A stretch of 64,000 bases of DNA from contig PDRZ01000017.1 in NCBI GenBank assembly GCA_002747035.1, positions 1 through 64,000 on the forward strand, read 5' to 3'. How positions within the stretch are numbered: the stretch's first letter is position 1; the number at the start of each line of letters is the position of its first letter. Made by a program: the position numbers and the translations under genes. This DNA comes from Rhodobacterales bacterium. Its GTDB lineage: Bacteria > Pseudomonadota > Alphaproteobacteria > Rhodobacterales > Rhodobacteraceae. The notes below the pieces were generated by a model. That model ran no database searches and had not been told where the DNA came from. It saw only the letters and a program-made list of their open reading frames with translations. This document shows positions 8,240-16,046 of this stretch, one piece after another.

Positions 8240-9528
8240 GCACTCCCTCGACAACTCCCCTGACAGCGGGGACCCGCCAACTGATTTCGCTGAACCATGT
8301 TATGCCGTGGCTGGTGGCCGCCGCGATCCTGATCCTGTTGCCGTTTGTGTTTGAAAGCCGCTCGGCGCTGACCGTCATGAACCAGATGGCGATCACCATC
8401 ATTTTTGCCCTTGCTTACAACATGTTGCTGGGACAGGGGGGGATGCTGTCCTTTGGTCACGCGGTCTATATGGGGCTTGGTGGGTTCTTCTGTATGCACC
8501 TTCTGAACATGGTTGAATATGATGGGCTGTGGCTGCCTCTGCCGCTTCTGCCTTTGTTCGGCGGGCTGTTCGGGCTTTTCTTTGCCATTCTCATCGGGTC
8601 GTTTTCCACCCGCCGTGCCGGGACCGTTTTCGCGATGATCTCGTTGGGTGTGGGCGAACTGATCGCGGCCTGCTCCATCATCATCGTGGTGTTCTTCGGA
8701 GGTGAAGAGGGCGTCAGCGGCGATCGCACCATGGGACCGTTGTTCTTTGGTTATGATTTTGCCTCGCAGCGCGAGGTTTATTACCTCACCGCCGCATGGT
8801 TGCTGATTGCCGCTCTGGGCATGTTCCTTTATTCCCGTACCCCCATCGGGCGCATTGCCAACGCGGTGCGCGACAACGAGGAGCGCGCCGAATTTCTTGG
8901 GTATTCTCAACGGAATGTGCGTTGGATGTCGTTCTGTGCTTCGGGTTTTTTTGCGGGCATTGCCGGGGCATTGTTTGCTATCAACTTTGAAATCCTGACC
9001 GAAGAGAATTTGAACCTGACCACGTCCGGTAGCATCCTTCTGATCACCTTTTTGGGCGGGGTCGGGTTCTTTGTCGGGCCGATCATCGGGGCCATCGTAT
9101 TTACCCTGCTGCAAACGGTGCTGAGCCTGTATACTGAGATTTGGACGCTCTACCTTGGCATCCTGTTCGTGGCCACGGTGATGTTCTTTCCTGGTGGGCT
9201 GGCGGGGGTGCTGGCGATGCATGTCCTGCCGATGAAAACCGGGCGGTTGGGGGTGCTGGCAGGGCCTTATGCCAGGATGTTTATCCCGGCGGTTGCCGTT
9301 GTTCTGGCCAGTGCCGCAATCCTTGAAATCCTGTTCCATGCGCGTCACGCGTCGATTGGGCACGAGGAAATGACGCTTTATGGGATCACCTTCAACAGCC
9401 ATGACTGGCTGCCCCTTATAGCGGCCATTGCGGTTGCGGCGGTCAGCGCATGGGCTTTGGTCAAAATGGCCCCGGCATTGAAAGACGCCTGGAGCGAGGC
9501 CACGCATATCGGGGGGGCAGAGCAATGA
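8236..9528 (+). CDS. livM: branched-chain amino acid-type ABC transporter permease (LivM-like)
   Basis: 430 residues. The first membrane segment follows a short N-terminal tail. The conserved YNMLLGQGGMLSFGHAVYMG motif of LivM lies near residue 60, and GGVGFFVGPIIGAIVF in the second half. At the C terminus there is an extra pair of hydrophobic segments (about residues 345-420) beyond the usual LivM core, including a poorly conserved stretch around AILEILFHARHASIG. It overlaps livH and livG by four bases each. Confidence 0.92.
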   Translation: MSTPSTTPLTAGTRQLISLNHVMPWLVAAAILILLPFVFESRSALTVMNQMAITIIFALAYNMLLGQGGMLSFGHAVYMGLGGFFCMHLLNMVEYDGLWLPLPLLPLFGGLFGLFFAILIGSFSTRRAGTVFAMISLGVGELIAACSIIIVVFFGGEEGVSGDRTMGPLFFGYDFASQREVYYLTAAWLLIAALGMFLYSRTPIGRIANAVRDNEERAEFLGYSQRNVRWMSFCASGFFAGIAGALFAINFEILTEENLNLTTSGSILLITFLGGVGFFVGPIIGAIVFTLLQTVLSLYTEIWTLYLGILFVATVMFFPGGLAGVLAMHVLPMKTGRLGVLAGPYARMFIPAVAVVLASAAILEILFHARHASIGHEEMTLYGITFNSHDWLPLIAAIAVAAVSAWALVKMAPALKDAWSEATHIGGAEQ

Positions 9529-10280
9529 CGGCTGCGATCGAGCTTCGTAATCTGGACAAGGCGTTCGGCCTGGCCAGGATTATCCAGGGGGTGAACCTGT
9601 CCATTGAAAGGGGGGAACGCCACGCCATCATCGGCCCCAACGGGGCGGGAAAATCGACCCTTTTCAACCTGATCACCGGGAAATACACGCCGTCGGGCGG
9701 GTCGGTGCATGTACATGGGCGCGATGTCAGCGGGTTGAAACCTTTTGAAATCAACCGCATGGGGTTGTCCCGCAGTTTCCAGATCACCAACATCTTCCAC
9801 AACATGACCGTGTTCGAAAACGTGCGCTGTGGGTTGATGTGGTCAATGGGGTACAAATACAGCTTCTGGCATATGGTGAATGGTCAGCGGGCCTTGACCG
9901 AAAAGACAGATGATATTCTGGAGCAGATCAACCTTTCTTCGCGCCGCAACATGGTCGCGGGGGCGTTGGCCTATGCCGAACAGCGGGCCCTTGAGATCGG
10001 GATCACCATTGCGGGGGGGGCCGATATCATCATGCTGGACGAACCCTGTGCGGGGATGAGCCATTCGGAAACCGACCTGATCGTCGATCTGATCCGAAAG
10101 GTGACCGAGGATAAAACACTGATCATCGTGGAACATGATATGGGTGTGATTTTCGACCTGGCCGACAAGATCAGCGTGCTGGTTTATGGCGAGATTATTG
10201 AAAGCGACACCCCGGAAAACGTACGGGCCAGCCGCGCTGTGCAAGAGGCCTATCTTGGCACCACTCTGGAGGAGGCGTAA
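9525..10280 (+). CDS. livG: ABC transporter ATP-binding protein (LivG-like)
   Basis: 251 residues from the ATG at 9525, which overlaps the livM stop (ATGA). Walker A is GPNGAGKST, Walker B ends in IIMLDEPCAGM, and the switch His lies in VEHDMG. The signature motif reads LAYAEQRALEI, where most LivG proteins have a Gly in place of the second Ala. The protein powers import on the cytoplasmic face together with the LivF-like subunit. Its stop overlaps the next start by one base (TAATG). Confidence 0.93.
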   Translation: MTAAIELRNLDKAFGLARIIQGVNLSIERGERHAIIGPNGAGKSTLFNLITGKYTPSGGSVHVHGRDVSGLKPFEINRMGLSRSFQITNIFHNMTVFENVRCGLMWSMGYKYSFWHMVNGQRALTEKTDDILEQINLSSRRNMVAGALAYAEQRALEIGITIAGGADIIMLDEPCAGMSHSETDLIVDLIRKVTEDKTLIIVEHDMGVIFDLADKISVLVYGEIIESDTPENVRASRAVQEAYLGTTLEEA

Positions 10281-10981
10281 TGCTTGAAGTCAAAGACCTG
10301 CACGCCTACTACGGCAAATCGCATATCCTTCAGGGGGTGAATTTCAACGTTCAGGAGGGCGAGATTGTCGCGCTTCTGGGGCGCAACGGGGTGGGGCGGT
10401 CAACCACCTGCAAGGCGGTGATGGGCGAGGTGCCACCGCAGGGCTCGGTCATGTTTCGGGGGCAGGAGATGGTGGGCAAACCCTCATATGAAATTGCCAA
10501 GGCCGGTATCGGATATGTCCCGGAAAACAGGGATATTTTTCCGGGTTTGACCACGCGGCAGAACCTCATATTGGGGTTGAAACCCGGCCAGAAGGATGGG
10601 CAGGGACGGTGGTCCATGGAGGCGATGTTTGATCAGTTCGAAAACCTGCGCAGGCGGGCGGATATCGAAGCCTCGGTGTTGTCGGGCGGTGAAAAGCAGA
10701 TGCTGACCGTGTGCCGTGCGTTGATGGGGGATCCCGATTTCATCATGATCGACGAACCGACCGAGGGGCTGGCACCGAAGATCGTAGAACAGGTGGGGGA
10801 CATGCTGGAGATGATCGCCGGGCGGGGTGTTTCGATCCTTCTGGTTGAGCAGAAACTGACCATCGCCCTGCGCGTTGCCACACGGGTTTACGTGATGGGG
10901 CACGGTCACATGGTGTTCGAAGGGACGCCGGATGAGTTGATGGCCAACGAAGACATCCGCAAGGAATGGTTGGAAGTATGA
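10280..10981 (+). CDS. livF: ABC transporter ATP-binding protein (LivF-like) with Arg in Walker A
   Basis: 233 residues. The signature motif VLSGGEKQML and Walker B FIMIDEPTEGL are standard for LivF. Walker A reads GRNGVGRST: the invariant P-loop Lys is Arg40 (codon CGG at 10397-10399). That would normally weaken nucleotide binding, so this site may be less active, with the LivG subunit carrying hydrolysis. The reading frame is otherwise intact and it overlaps both neighbours. The change may be a lineage feature of this transporter subgroup rather than damage. Confidence 0.92.
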   Translation: MLEVKDLHAYYGKSHILQGVNFNVQEGEIVALLGRNGVGRSTTCKAVMGEVPPQGSVMFRGQEMVGKPSYEIAKAGIGYVPENRDIFPGLTTRQNLILGLKPGQKDGQGRWSMEAMFDQFENLRRRADIEASVLSGGEKQMLTVCRALMGDPDFIMIDEPTEGLAPKIVEQVGDMLEMIAGRGVSILLVEQKLTIALRVATRVYVMGHGHMVFEGTPDELMANEDIRKEWLEV

Positions 10982-12177
10982 GCGCAGAACGTCTTGGTTT
11001 CACTACGGAAGGTCTGGTGCGCATCGACGCATGGATGGCGCGGAACCGCGAAATTGGCCGGTATTCGGGGTCCTCTTTGATCATTGCGCGGGATGGTGAG
11101 GTCGCGCACAGCTGTTGTGACGGTATGGCGCGGGTGGATGAAGGCATGGCCTATGCGCCGGATACGATCACCCGGATCTATTCCATGACCAAGATGGTGA
11201 CATCAGCCGCTTTTGCGATGCTGTTGGAGCGCGGGCTGGTGCATCTGAACGCTCCGGTGTCCGCGTTTTTACCCGAGTTTTCAGATATGTGCGCCTTGGT
11301 GCCCGGGGCGGCGTCACCAGAAGAGACCGAGCCCGCCGCAGCCCCGACGCTGGCACAGTTGCTGACGCATACATCCGGCATGACCTATTCCTTCAATCCT
11401 GGTTTGGCGGCGCGCATCTACGAAGCCGAAAGGGTCGATTTTGGTCCCCGGACAGGGGGATTGGCCGCAAATTGCGCGCGCGCTGCGCGGGTTCCATTGG
11501 CCTTTCAACCCGGCGCGCGATGGGAGTATTCGGTTGGGATCGATATCATCGGCCGGGTGATCGAAGTCATCGCGGGCAAGCCGCTGGACGCGGTGTTGCA
11601 AGAATGGATTTTTGACCCGCTTGGAATGGGGGATACCGGGTTCCATGTGCCCTTGGACAAGCTTGACCGATTTGCACATTGCTACAATCTGACCGAAGAT
11701 AACCCTTTGGCTTTGCTGGATTCTGCACGACAGAGTGCCTTTGCCGAAGGGCAGGTTTCAACCCTGTCCGGGGGTGGTGGGTTGGTATCGACGCTGGGCG
11801 ATTACCTGAAGTTTGGCGAAATGATCCGGCGAGGCGGAGAGTATGGCGGCGCGCGCCTTTTGGCTCCGCGCACGGTGGCGTTTATGCGGCGCAACCATCT
11901 GTCGGGCGACATCGCGTCCATGGGGGCAGAAAGCTTTGCGGAAATGCCCATGACCGGGATGGGATTTGGGATTGGCGGGGCCGTGGTGTTGGATCCGGCA
12001 AGGTCAAGATCCCCCGGTTCCATAGGGGATTTCGGGTGGGGCGGCATGGCCAGCACGAATTTCTGGACCGACCCGGTCGAACGTCTGTCGGTGGTGTATT
12101 TCACCCAACTGGTGCCGTCGTCCTCCTATTCCAGCCGGGCTGAGTTGAAGGCGCTGGTTCACGCGGCCTTGGCATAA
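10978..12177 (+). CDS. serine hydrolase of the class C beta-lactamase/esterase family
   Basis: 399 residues. The SxxK nucleophile motif is S69-M-T-K72, the second motif Tyr is about Y184 (EYSVG), and a HTSGM segment lies near residue 131. These mark the family that includes EstB-type esterases, D-aminopeptidases and some amide hydrolases. There is no clear signal peptide, so it probably acts in the cytoplasm. The start overlaps the livF stop by four bases (ATGA), so it is part of the transport operon. It may hydrolyse the imported compound, an inference from position only. Confidence 0.88.
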   Translation: MSAERLGFTTEGLVRIDAWMARNREIGRYSGSSLIIARDGEVAHSCCDGMARVDEGMAYAPDTITRIYSMTKMVTSAAFAMLLERGLVHLNAPVSAFLPEFSDMCALVPGAASPEETEPAAAPTLAQLLTHTSGMTYSFNPGLAARIYEAERVDFGPRTGGLAANCARAARVPLAFQPGARWEYSVGIDIIGRVIEVIAGKPLDAVLQEWIFDPLGMGDTGFHVPLDKLDRFAHCYNLTEDNPLALLDSARQSAFAEGQVSTLSGGGGLVSTLGDYLKFGEMIRRGGEYGGARLLAPRTVAFMRRNHLSGDIASMGAESFAEMPMTGMGFGIGGAVVLDPARSRSPGSIGDFGWGGMASTNFWTDPVERLSVVYFTQLVPSSSYSSRAELKALVHAALA

Positions 12178-12184
12178 GCCGAAG

Positions 12185-12237
12185 CCCCATGCCCGACACA
12201 CGGCCCACCCGCCCACCCCCGTGCGTCGGGCATGGGG
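12185..12237. terminator. bidirectional terminator with C-rich loop
   Basis: A 13-bp perfect stem (CCCCATGCCCGAC / GTCGGGCATGGGG) encloses a 27-nt loop made largely of CCCACCC-type runs. It lies between the convergent serine hydrolase and thioesterase genes. Two more hairpins of this design occur at 38162 and 42253, also between convergent genes. Confidence 0.7.
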
Positions 12238-12253
12238 CGGTTGGGCAGACAGA

Positions 12254-12742
12254 TCAGCGGAGTTTCATGATGATGCAGGTTGTCGACCCCGTGGCATAGA
12301 GTTTGCCATCCTCTGCGCCGCGGATTTCGCCATCTGCGATGCCGGTTGAACGGCCCGCATGATGGACGGTTCCGATGGCGTGAACCTTGGTGTCCAGCGG
12401 GATGGGGCGGATGATATTTATCTTGTATTCCAAGGTGGTATAGGTCGATCCCTTGGGCACGTAGGTTTGGATCGCACAGGCCATGCAGCTATCCAGCACG
12501 GTGCCGTACCACCCCCCGTGAACCGTGCCCAGAGGGTTCAGGACGTCGAAGCCGGGGGTGCCTGTGAAGACCACCCGGCCTTGTTCCACCTCGGTTGGCA
12601 TAAACCCAAGCGTTTTTCCAATTGGCGGGCCGGGATATTTGCCGTCGATCATGCCTTGCATGAATTCCAGCCCTGATTGAGACAGGACGTCGTCCACGGT
12701 TACAAGCTCATCCAGTGAACTGGCCCAGCGTTTTTTCGGCAT
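12254..12742 (-). CDS. PaaI-type hotdog thioesterase
   Basis: 162 residues. The hotdog-fold signature NPLGTVHGGWYGTVLDSCMA lies near residues 70-90, with the conserved Asp of the catalytic region in LDSCMACA. The C-terminal strand GSTTCIIMKL closes the fold. Family members hydrolyse acyl- or aryl-CoA thioesters in the cytoplasm; the substrate is not evident. It ends towards the C-rich-loop terminator and lies downstream of the metF remnant. Confidence 0.85.
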   Translation of the reverse strand: MPKKRWASSLDELVTVDDVLSQSGLEFMQGMIDGKYPGPPIGKTLGFMPTEVEQGRVVFTGTPGFDVLNPLGTVHGGWYGTVLDSCMACAIQTYVPKGSTYTTLEYKINIIRPIPLDTKVHAIGTVHHAGRSTGIADGEIRGAEDGKLYATGSTTCIIMKLR

Positions 12743-12805
12743 GTGCGTTTCCTCTCCTTGCGCCCGCTCAGCGTAGAGCGCAAAGGCGGGGGCTGCAATT
12801 GAGAG

Positions 12806-13081
12806 TTACGCCACGTTTTCCATTTGAATTCGGGGGGTTGCGCCAAGGGCATGGTACATGTCGCGGGTGGTGTCACCGGCGCCATAAGTCACCGATACAA
12901 AGCATGGTTCCTGAGAGGCCAGAGTTTGCACCGTGTCCCAAAGACGAAACGCCCCCTGCAGGTTCCGGGGCGGGAAGAATTCGAAACTTACGGTAGGGGC
13001 GGATATGGTGCATGGGTGGGTTGCCCTTTGAGCGCGAAAAAACCGATCATGAAATGATTTCATAATTATTGAGGTTTTCAT
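12806..13081 (-). pseudogene. metF: methylenetetrahydrofolate reductase remnant, internally deleted
   Basis: A 91-codon open frame. Residues 27-73 match the MetF N terminus (APTVSFEFFPP, LWDTVQTLA, FVSVTYGAG), and the last 16 or so (HALGATPRIQMENVA) look like the extreme MetF C terminus. The roughly 210 residues between, most of the barrel and flavin site, are gone in frame. The expected start codon before SAPTVSF reads ATA (13004-13006), and the usual second Gly of YGAGG is Asp. An ATG at 13081 still opens the frame. MetF makes 5-methyl-THF from 5,10-methylene-THF, and this product cannot be active. It is divergent from a metR remnant. Confidence 0.82.
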
Positions 13082-13093
13082 GAATCACATTCA
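13050..13093. promoter_or_regulatory. two MetR-type boxes between metF and metR remnants
   Basis: TGAAATGATTTCA (13050-13062) and TGAATCACATTCA (13081-13093) both fit the TGAA-N5-TTCA consensus of MetR. The centres are 31 bp apart, three helical turns. This is the expected arrangement in a divergent metF-metR promoter, although both genes are broken. Confidence 0.6.
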
Positions 13094-13235
13094 TGACGTA
13101 TGTTCCTTTCCAAAATTCACCATGCTGCGTCTGCGAAGCAGGTTAACCTTTGTGTTAACGGATGCCGGGATACGTTAACCAACCTGAGCAGCGCAGACGG
13201 GTGTGAGGAGCAACCTAGCAGCGGGGTGCTAACAA
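13094..13235. other. degenerate stretch 5' of the metR remnant
   Basis: This should hold the N-terminal half of metR, but no helix-turn-helix can be read in any frame. It contains three GTTAAC palindromes (near 13142, 13154 and 13174). Nothing else is recognised. Confidence 0.35.
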
Positions 13236-13600
13236 AGGCCTGCCCCGGCGGGCTGTTCAAACCCCTGTTTGATAATGGGCCCTGTTTCGTGGCCTCGGAC
13301 GCGCCACCTTCTGGCCGAAAGGGACTATGTTGAGGCCGAGGATTTCCGGGACCAGATATTGATCACCTATCCGGTAGAGCAGTCACGGCTGGATATGTTC
13401 AGCGGGTTGCTGTCTCCGGCCAGGGTCGAGCCGCGCGGGGTGTGGTATTCCAGCGATTATATCACCCGTCCGAATGCCGGATCCGGTATGGTCAAACGGG
13501 TTTATGCCGCGATCCGGGCCGAGGATGAGGACAAACCCTATATGGCGCATATATTGAAGCCGGGCCGTGAAACCCCGGTACGTTTGCACCGGGGCCAGGG
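13236..13600 (+). pseudogene. metR: LysR-type MetR regulator remnant, frameshifted and internally deleted
   Basis: Three pieces of a MetR-like effector domain can be read. GGLFKPLFDN lies in one frame. LAERDYVEAEDFRDQILITY through VEPRGV is in the next frame (about 13305-13440). A C-terminal piece, DYITRP to KPYMAHILKPGRETPVRL (about 13455-13590), follows with the intervening residues missing. The helix-turn-helix is not recognisable upstream. The position opposite metF and the MetR boxes support the identity. The frame beyond 13600 is not family-like. Exact limits are approximate. Confidence 0.7.
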
Positions 13601-13727
13601 CGCGCTCGCCCCTCCCTTGCGGGGGGGTCTCGTCATGTGCCGCTTGGCTTTGCCATGGTGTTCTGCCCCCTTGCCACACAAGGTTATGAGGCGTATACGC
13701 GCGGCTTGAACAAAAGGAGCCAGGGCC

Positions 13728-14522
13728 ATGCAGGGCAGTGCGAATCTCAATATCATGATCAAGGCGGCGCGCAAGGCGGGGCGGTCGTTGGTCAAGGATT
13801 TCCGCGAGGTTGAAAACCTGCAGGTGTCGATGAAGGGCGCGGGCGATTTCGTCAGCCGCGCCGATATGCGTGCGGAACAGATCCTCAAGGAAGAGCTGAT
13901 GGGCGCGCGCCCCACCTATGGCTGGCTGGCCGAAGAGGGCGGCGAGGAAGAGGGGCAGGACCCCACCCGCCGCTGGATCGTGGACCCGTTGGATGGCACG
14001 ACCAATTTTCTGCACGGGATGCCCCATTGGGCGATTTCGATTGCTCTGGAGCATAAGGGCAAGATTGTTGCCGGCGTGGTTTTTGATCCGGCCAAGGACG
14101 AGATGTTTTATGCCGAAAAGGGCGAGGGTGCGTGGTTGAATGACAATAACCGCCTGCGTGTTTCTGGCCGCAACCGGATGATCGAATGCGTGTTTGCCAC
14201 GGGGTTGCCTTTTGCCGGGCGCGGGGATTTGCCCGCGACGTTGCAGGATTTGGCACGGCTTTTGCCGGTCTGTGCCGGGGTGCGGCGCTGGGGCTCTGCG
14301 GCATTGGATTTGGCCTATGTGGCCGCGGGGCGCTATGACGGGTTTTGGGAGCGCGGGTTGCAACCTTGGGACCTTGCCGCAGGTCTTGTGATTGCACGCG
14401 AGGCCGGGGCGCTGGTGGAATGTGTGCGTGACGGGCGCGAAATTCTGGAGCACGGATCGGTGATCGCGGCAAACGAGCCGATGTTTGACCCGTTTGCCAA
14501 GATCATCCGCGACCGGGGGTAA
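13728..14522 (+). CDS. suhB: inositol monophosphatase family protein
   Basis: 264 residues. The metal-binding motif WIVDPLDGTTNF is near residue 84 and the second signature WDLAAGLVIAREAGA near residue 216. An acidic EEGGEEEG segment precedes the first motif, where the family has its third metal ligand. The enzyme hydrolyses myo-inositol phosphates or related sugar phosphates with Mg2+. Bacterial homologues also act as SuhB regulators of rRNA transcription. The gene is complete, with AGGAG (13716-13720) before the ATG at 13728, and stands alone downstream of the metR remnant. Confidence 0.9.
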   Translation: MQGSANLNIMIKAARKAGRSLVKDFREVENLQVSMKGAGDFVSRADMRAEQILKEELMGARPTYGWLAEEGGEEEGQDPTRRWIVDPLDGTTNFLHGMPHWAISIALEHKGKIVAGVVFDPAKDEMFYAEKGEGAWLNDNNRLRVSGRNRMIECVFATGLPFAGRGDLPATLQDLARLLPVCAGVRRWGSAALDLAYVAAGRYDGFWERGLQPWDLAAGLVIAREAGALVECVRDGREILEHGSVIAANEPMFDPFAKIIRDRG

Positions 14523-14706
14523 GGTTTCGCGTTAACCAAGGTTAACGTACCCGGAGGTTAACGCCCGGATGTGTCGCGATGGCGGCAGGGGTGACAAACG
14601 GGTGCCCGGACAGCACAGAAACGGCACCGCCGCGTTGCGGCATCTGTTAAGGTTTTGTTCAGTTAACCCGGCGTTCGGTCGTGCTTTGGTCGTGCGGCGG
14701 CGGGGT

Positions 14707-14755
14707 TAAAGCGTTTCCATATCACGCTGAGTCAACGTAATGCGGAAACGCTTTA
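14707..14755. repeat. R2 palindromic intergenic repeat
   Basis: 49 bp bounded by TAAAGCGTTTCC and its exact inverse, with GAGTCAACGTAATGC in the centre. The right end contains TTA at 14753-14755, which is the stop codon of the minus-strand GFA gene. Its core recurs around 38031-38054. Confidence 0.75.
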
Positions 14756-15115
14756 GCGATCCGAGGGGTGATTGACCCCATCGACCCAGCCGATGTCGTA
14801 ATCGCGCGGGTTGACCCCTTCCAAAGCGCCCATGTTGACGCCGTATTCATTCGGGTTCGAGCGGCGCTGGTGATGGGTATAGATTCCGCAGACCCTGCAA
14901 AAGTGGTGCCGCGCCGTGTTGGTGCCGAACTGATAGAGGGTCAGGTGATCGGCCCCCCTGACGATTTCGATCCCGTCCAGCGGCGCGCTGACCGCTGGGG
15001 CACCGCGGCGGCGACAAAAGGAACAGTCACAGCGGCGCGCCGTGTTCAGCCCGTCGGTGAGGGTCACGCGGAGTTCCACCGCGCCACAGTGGCATGTCAG
15101 CTTGTGAGAGTTCAT
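14753..15115 (-). CDS. GFA family protein (glutathione-dependent formaldehyde-activating enzyme fold)
   Basis: 120 residues with the zinc-binding Cys pattern of the GFA/CENP-V fold: CHCGAVEL near the N terminus, CDCSFCRRRG near residue 30, and CRVCGIYT near residue 73. The name derives from S-hydroxymethylglutathione formation, but many family members have other or unknown roles. The start overlaps the rhomboid stop by four bases (ATGA), so the two are coupled. The stop codon lies inside an R2 repeat. Confidence 0.88.
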   Translation of the reverse strand: MNSHKLTCHCGAVELRVTLTDGLNTARRCDCSFCRRRGAPAVSAPLDGIEIVRGADHLTLYQFGTNTARHHFCRVCGIYTHHQRRSNPNEYGVNMGALEGVNPRDYDIGWVDGVNHPSDR

Positions 15116-15849
15116 TTGCGTTTCACTCTTGGAATGTGGGATGGGGTGTATTCGGTTTCGGGATGCGGGGGCGCGCCGTGGTTCTGGCTCCAGAATGCCT
15201 TGCCTCCTTTACGCACAAAGACGGGAAAGGTCAGGATCAGCCCGGCGACGAACCCGCCCGCATGGGCCCAATAGGCCACTCCGCCGGTGGAGGGGTCAGC
15301 CGTGACCCCCAAAAACAGCTGGATCGCAAACCACAGGGCCAGCATGATCCAGGCGGGAATGGTGAACACTTTGAAGAAAATGATGAAGATCAAAAGGATA
15401 TCGACCTTTGCCCTGGGGAAAAGCAACAAGTAGCCGCCCATGACGCCAGCAATCGCACCCGAGGCTCCAACGGTGGGCACCAACGAGTCGGGCTGGAACA
15501 TCACGTGGATCAATCCCGCGGCAATCCCGGCGGCGACATAGAACAGGAGAAACCCGAGATGCCCCATCTCGTCCTCCATGTTGTCGCCAAATATCCACAG
15601 GAACAGCATATTGCCCAGGATATGCATGTATCCGCCATGCAGGAACATCGAGGTGACAAGGGTTTCATACCCATACCCGGCAGATATTTGCGCGGGCAGG
15701 ATCCCCCATTGGCGATAAAATGTGTCAATTGCGCGGGGATCGTTGAACAGGCCCAGATAGCTGATGAACAAGATGATGTTCATGGAGATCAGGGTGTAGG
15801 TGACAAACGGTGTGCGCCCCGAAGGGTTATGATCTCGTATTGGATACAT
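15112..15849 (-). CDS. rhomboid family intramembrane serine protease
   Basis: 245 residues with about six membrane segments. The catalytic Ser lies in TVGASGAIAGVMGGY (GxSG, near residue 130) and the His in YWAHAGGFVAG (near residue 197). The HGGYMHILGNMLFLWIFGDN loop before the second helix is typical. Rhomboids cleave transmembrane substrates within the inner membrane. A soluble C-terminal tail of about 30 residues ends in basic residues. It is the first gene of a two-gene operon with the GFA protein. Confidence 0.92.
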   Translation of the reverse strand: MYPIRDHNPSGRTPFVTYTLISMNIILFISYLGLFNDPRAIDTFYRQWGILPAQISAGYGYETLVTSMFLHGGYMHILGNMLFLWIFGDNMEDEMGHLGFLLFYVAAGIAAGLIHVMFQPDSLVPTVGASGAIAGVMGGYLLLFPRAKVDILLIFIIFFKVFTIPAWIMLALWFAIQLFLGVTADPSTGGVAYWAHAGGFVAGLILTFPVFVRKGGKAFWSQNHGAPPHPETEYTPSHIPRVKRK

Positions 15850-15930
15850 GGGGCGACGCTAGCGGTTTTTGCGACCCTTGAAAACCCTGCGCGACGGGTG
15901 CGGCAGGGGGGAGGGGCGAGCGAAGCGAGC

Positions 15931-15977
15931 CCCCCGGGGCGATGTGCGCAGCACAGCGCAAAACCTCGCCCCGGGGG
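15931..15977 (-). terminator. GC-rich inverted repeat downstream of putA
   Basis: An inverted repeat of 12 bp (CCCCCGGGGCGA / TCGCCCCGGGGG) with a GC-rich loop that can itself pair. It lies in the 197-bp gap between putA and the rhomboid gene. It is a plausible terminator for putA, without a T tract. Confidence 0.5.
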
Positions 15978-16046
15978 ACCCTCAAAAGGGACCCTCACAG
16001 GGAAACCCCGCAAGGGATCGCCGGGCGCCAGCACGGCGAAACCGGC

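Noticed and set aside
14523-14660. Cluster of GTTAAC words as CtrA binding sites
   Set aside because: The spacings (6, 8 and 12 bp between TTAA words here and near 13140-13180) do not fit TTAA-N7-TTAA.
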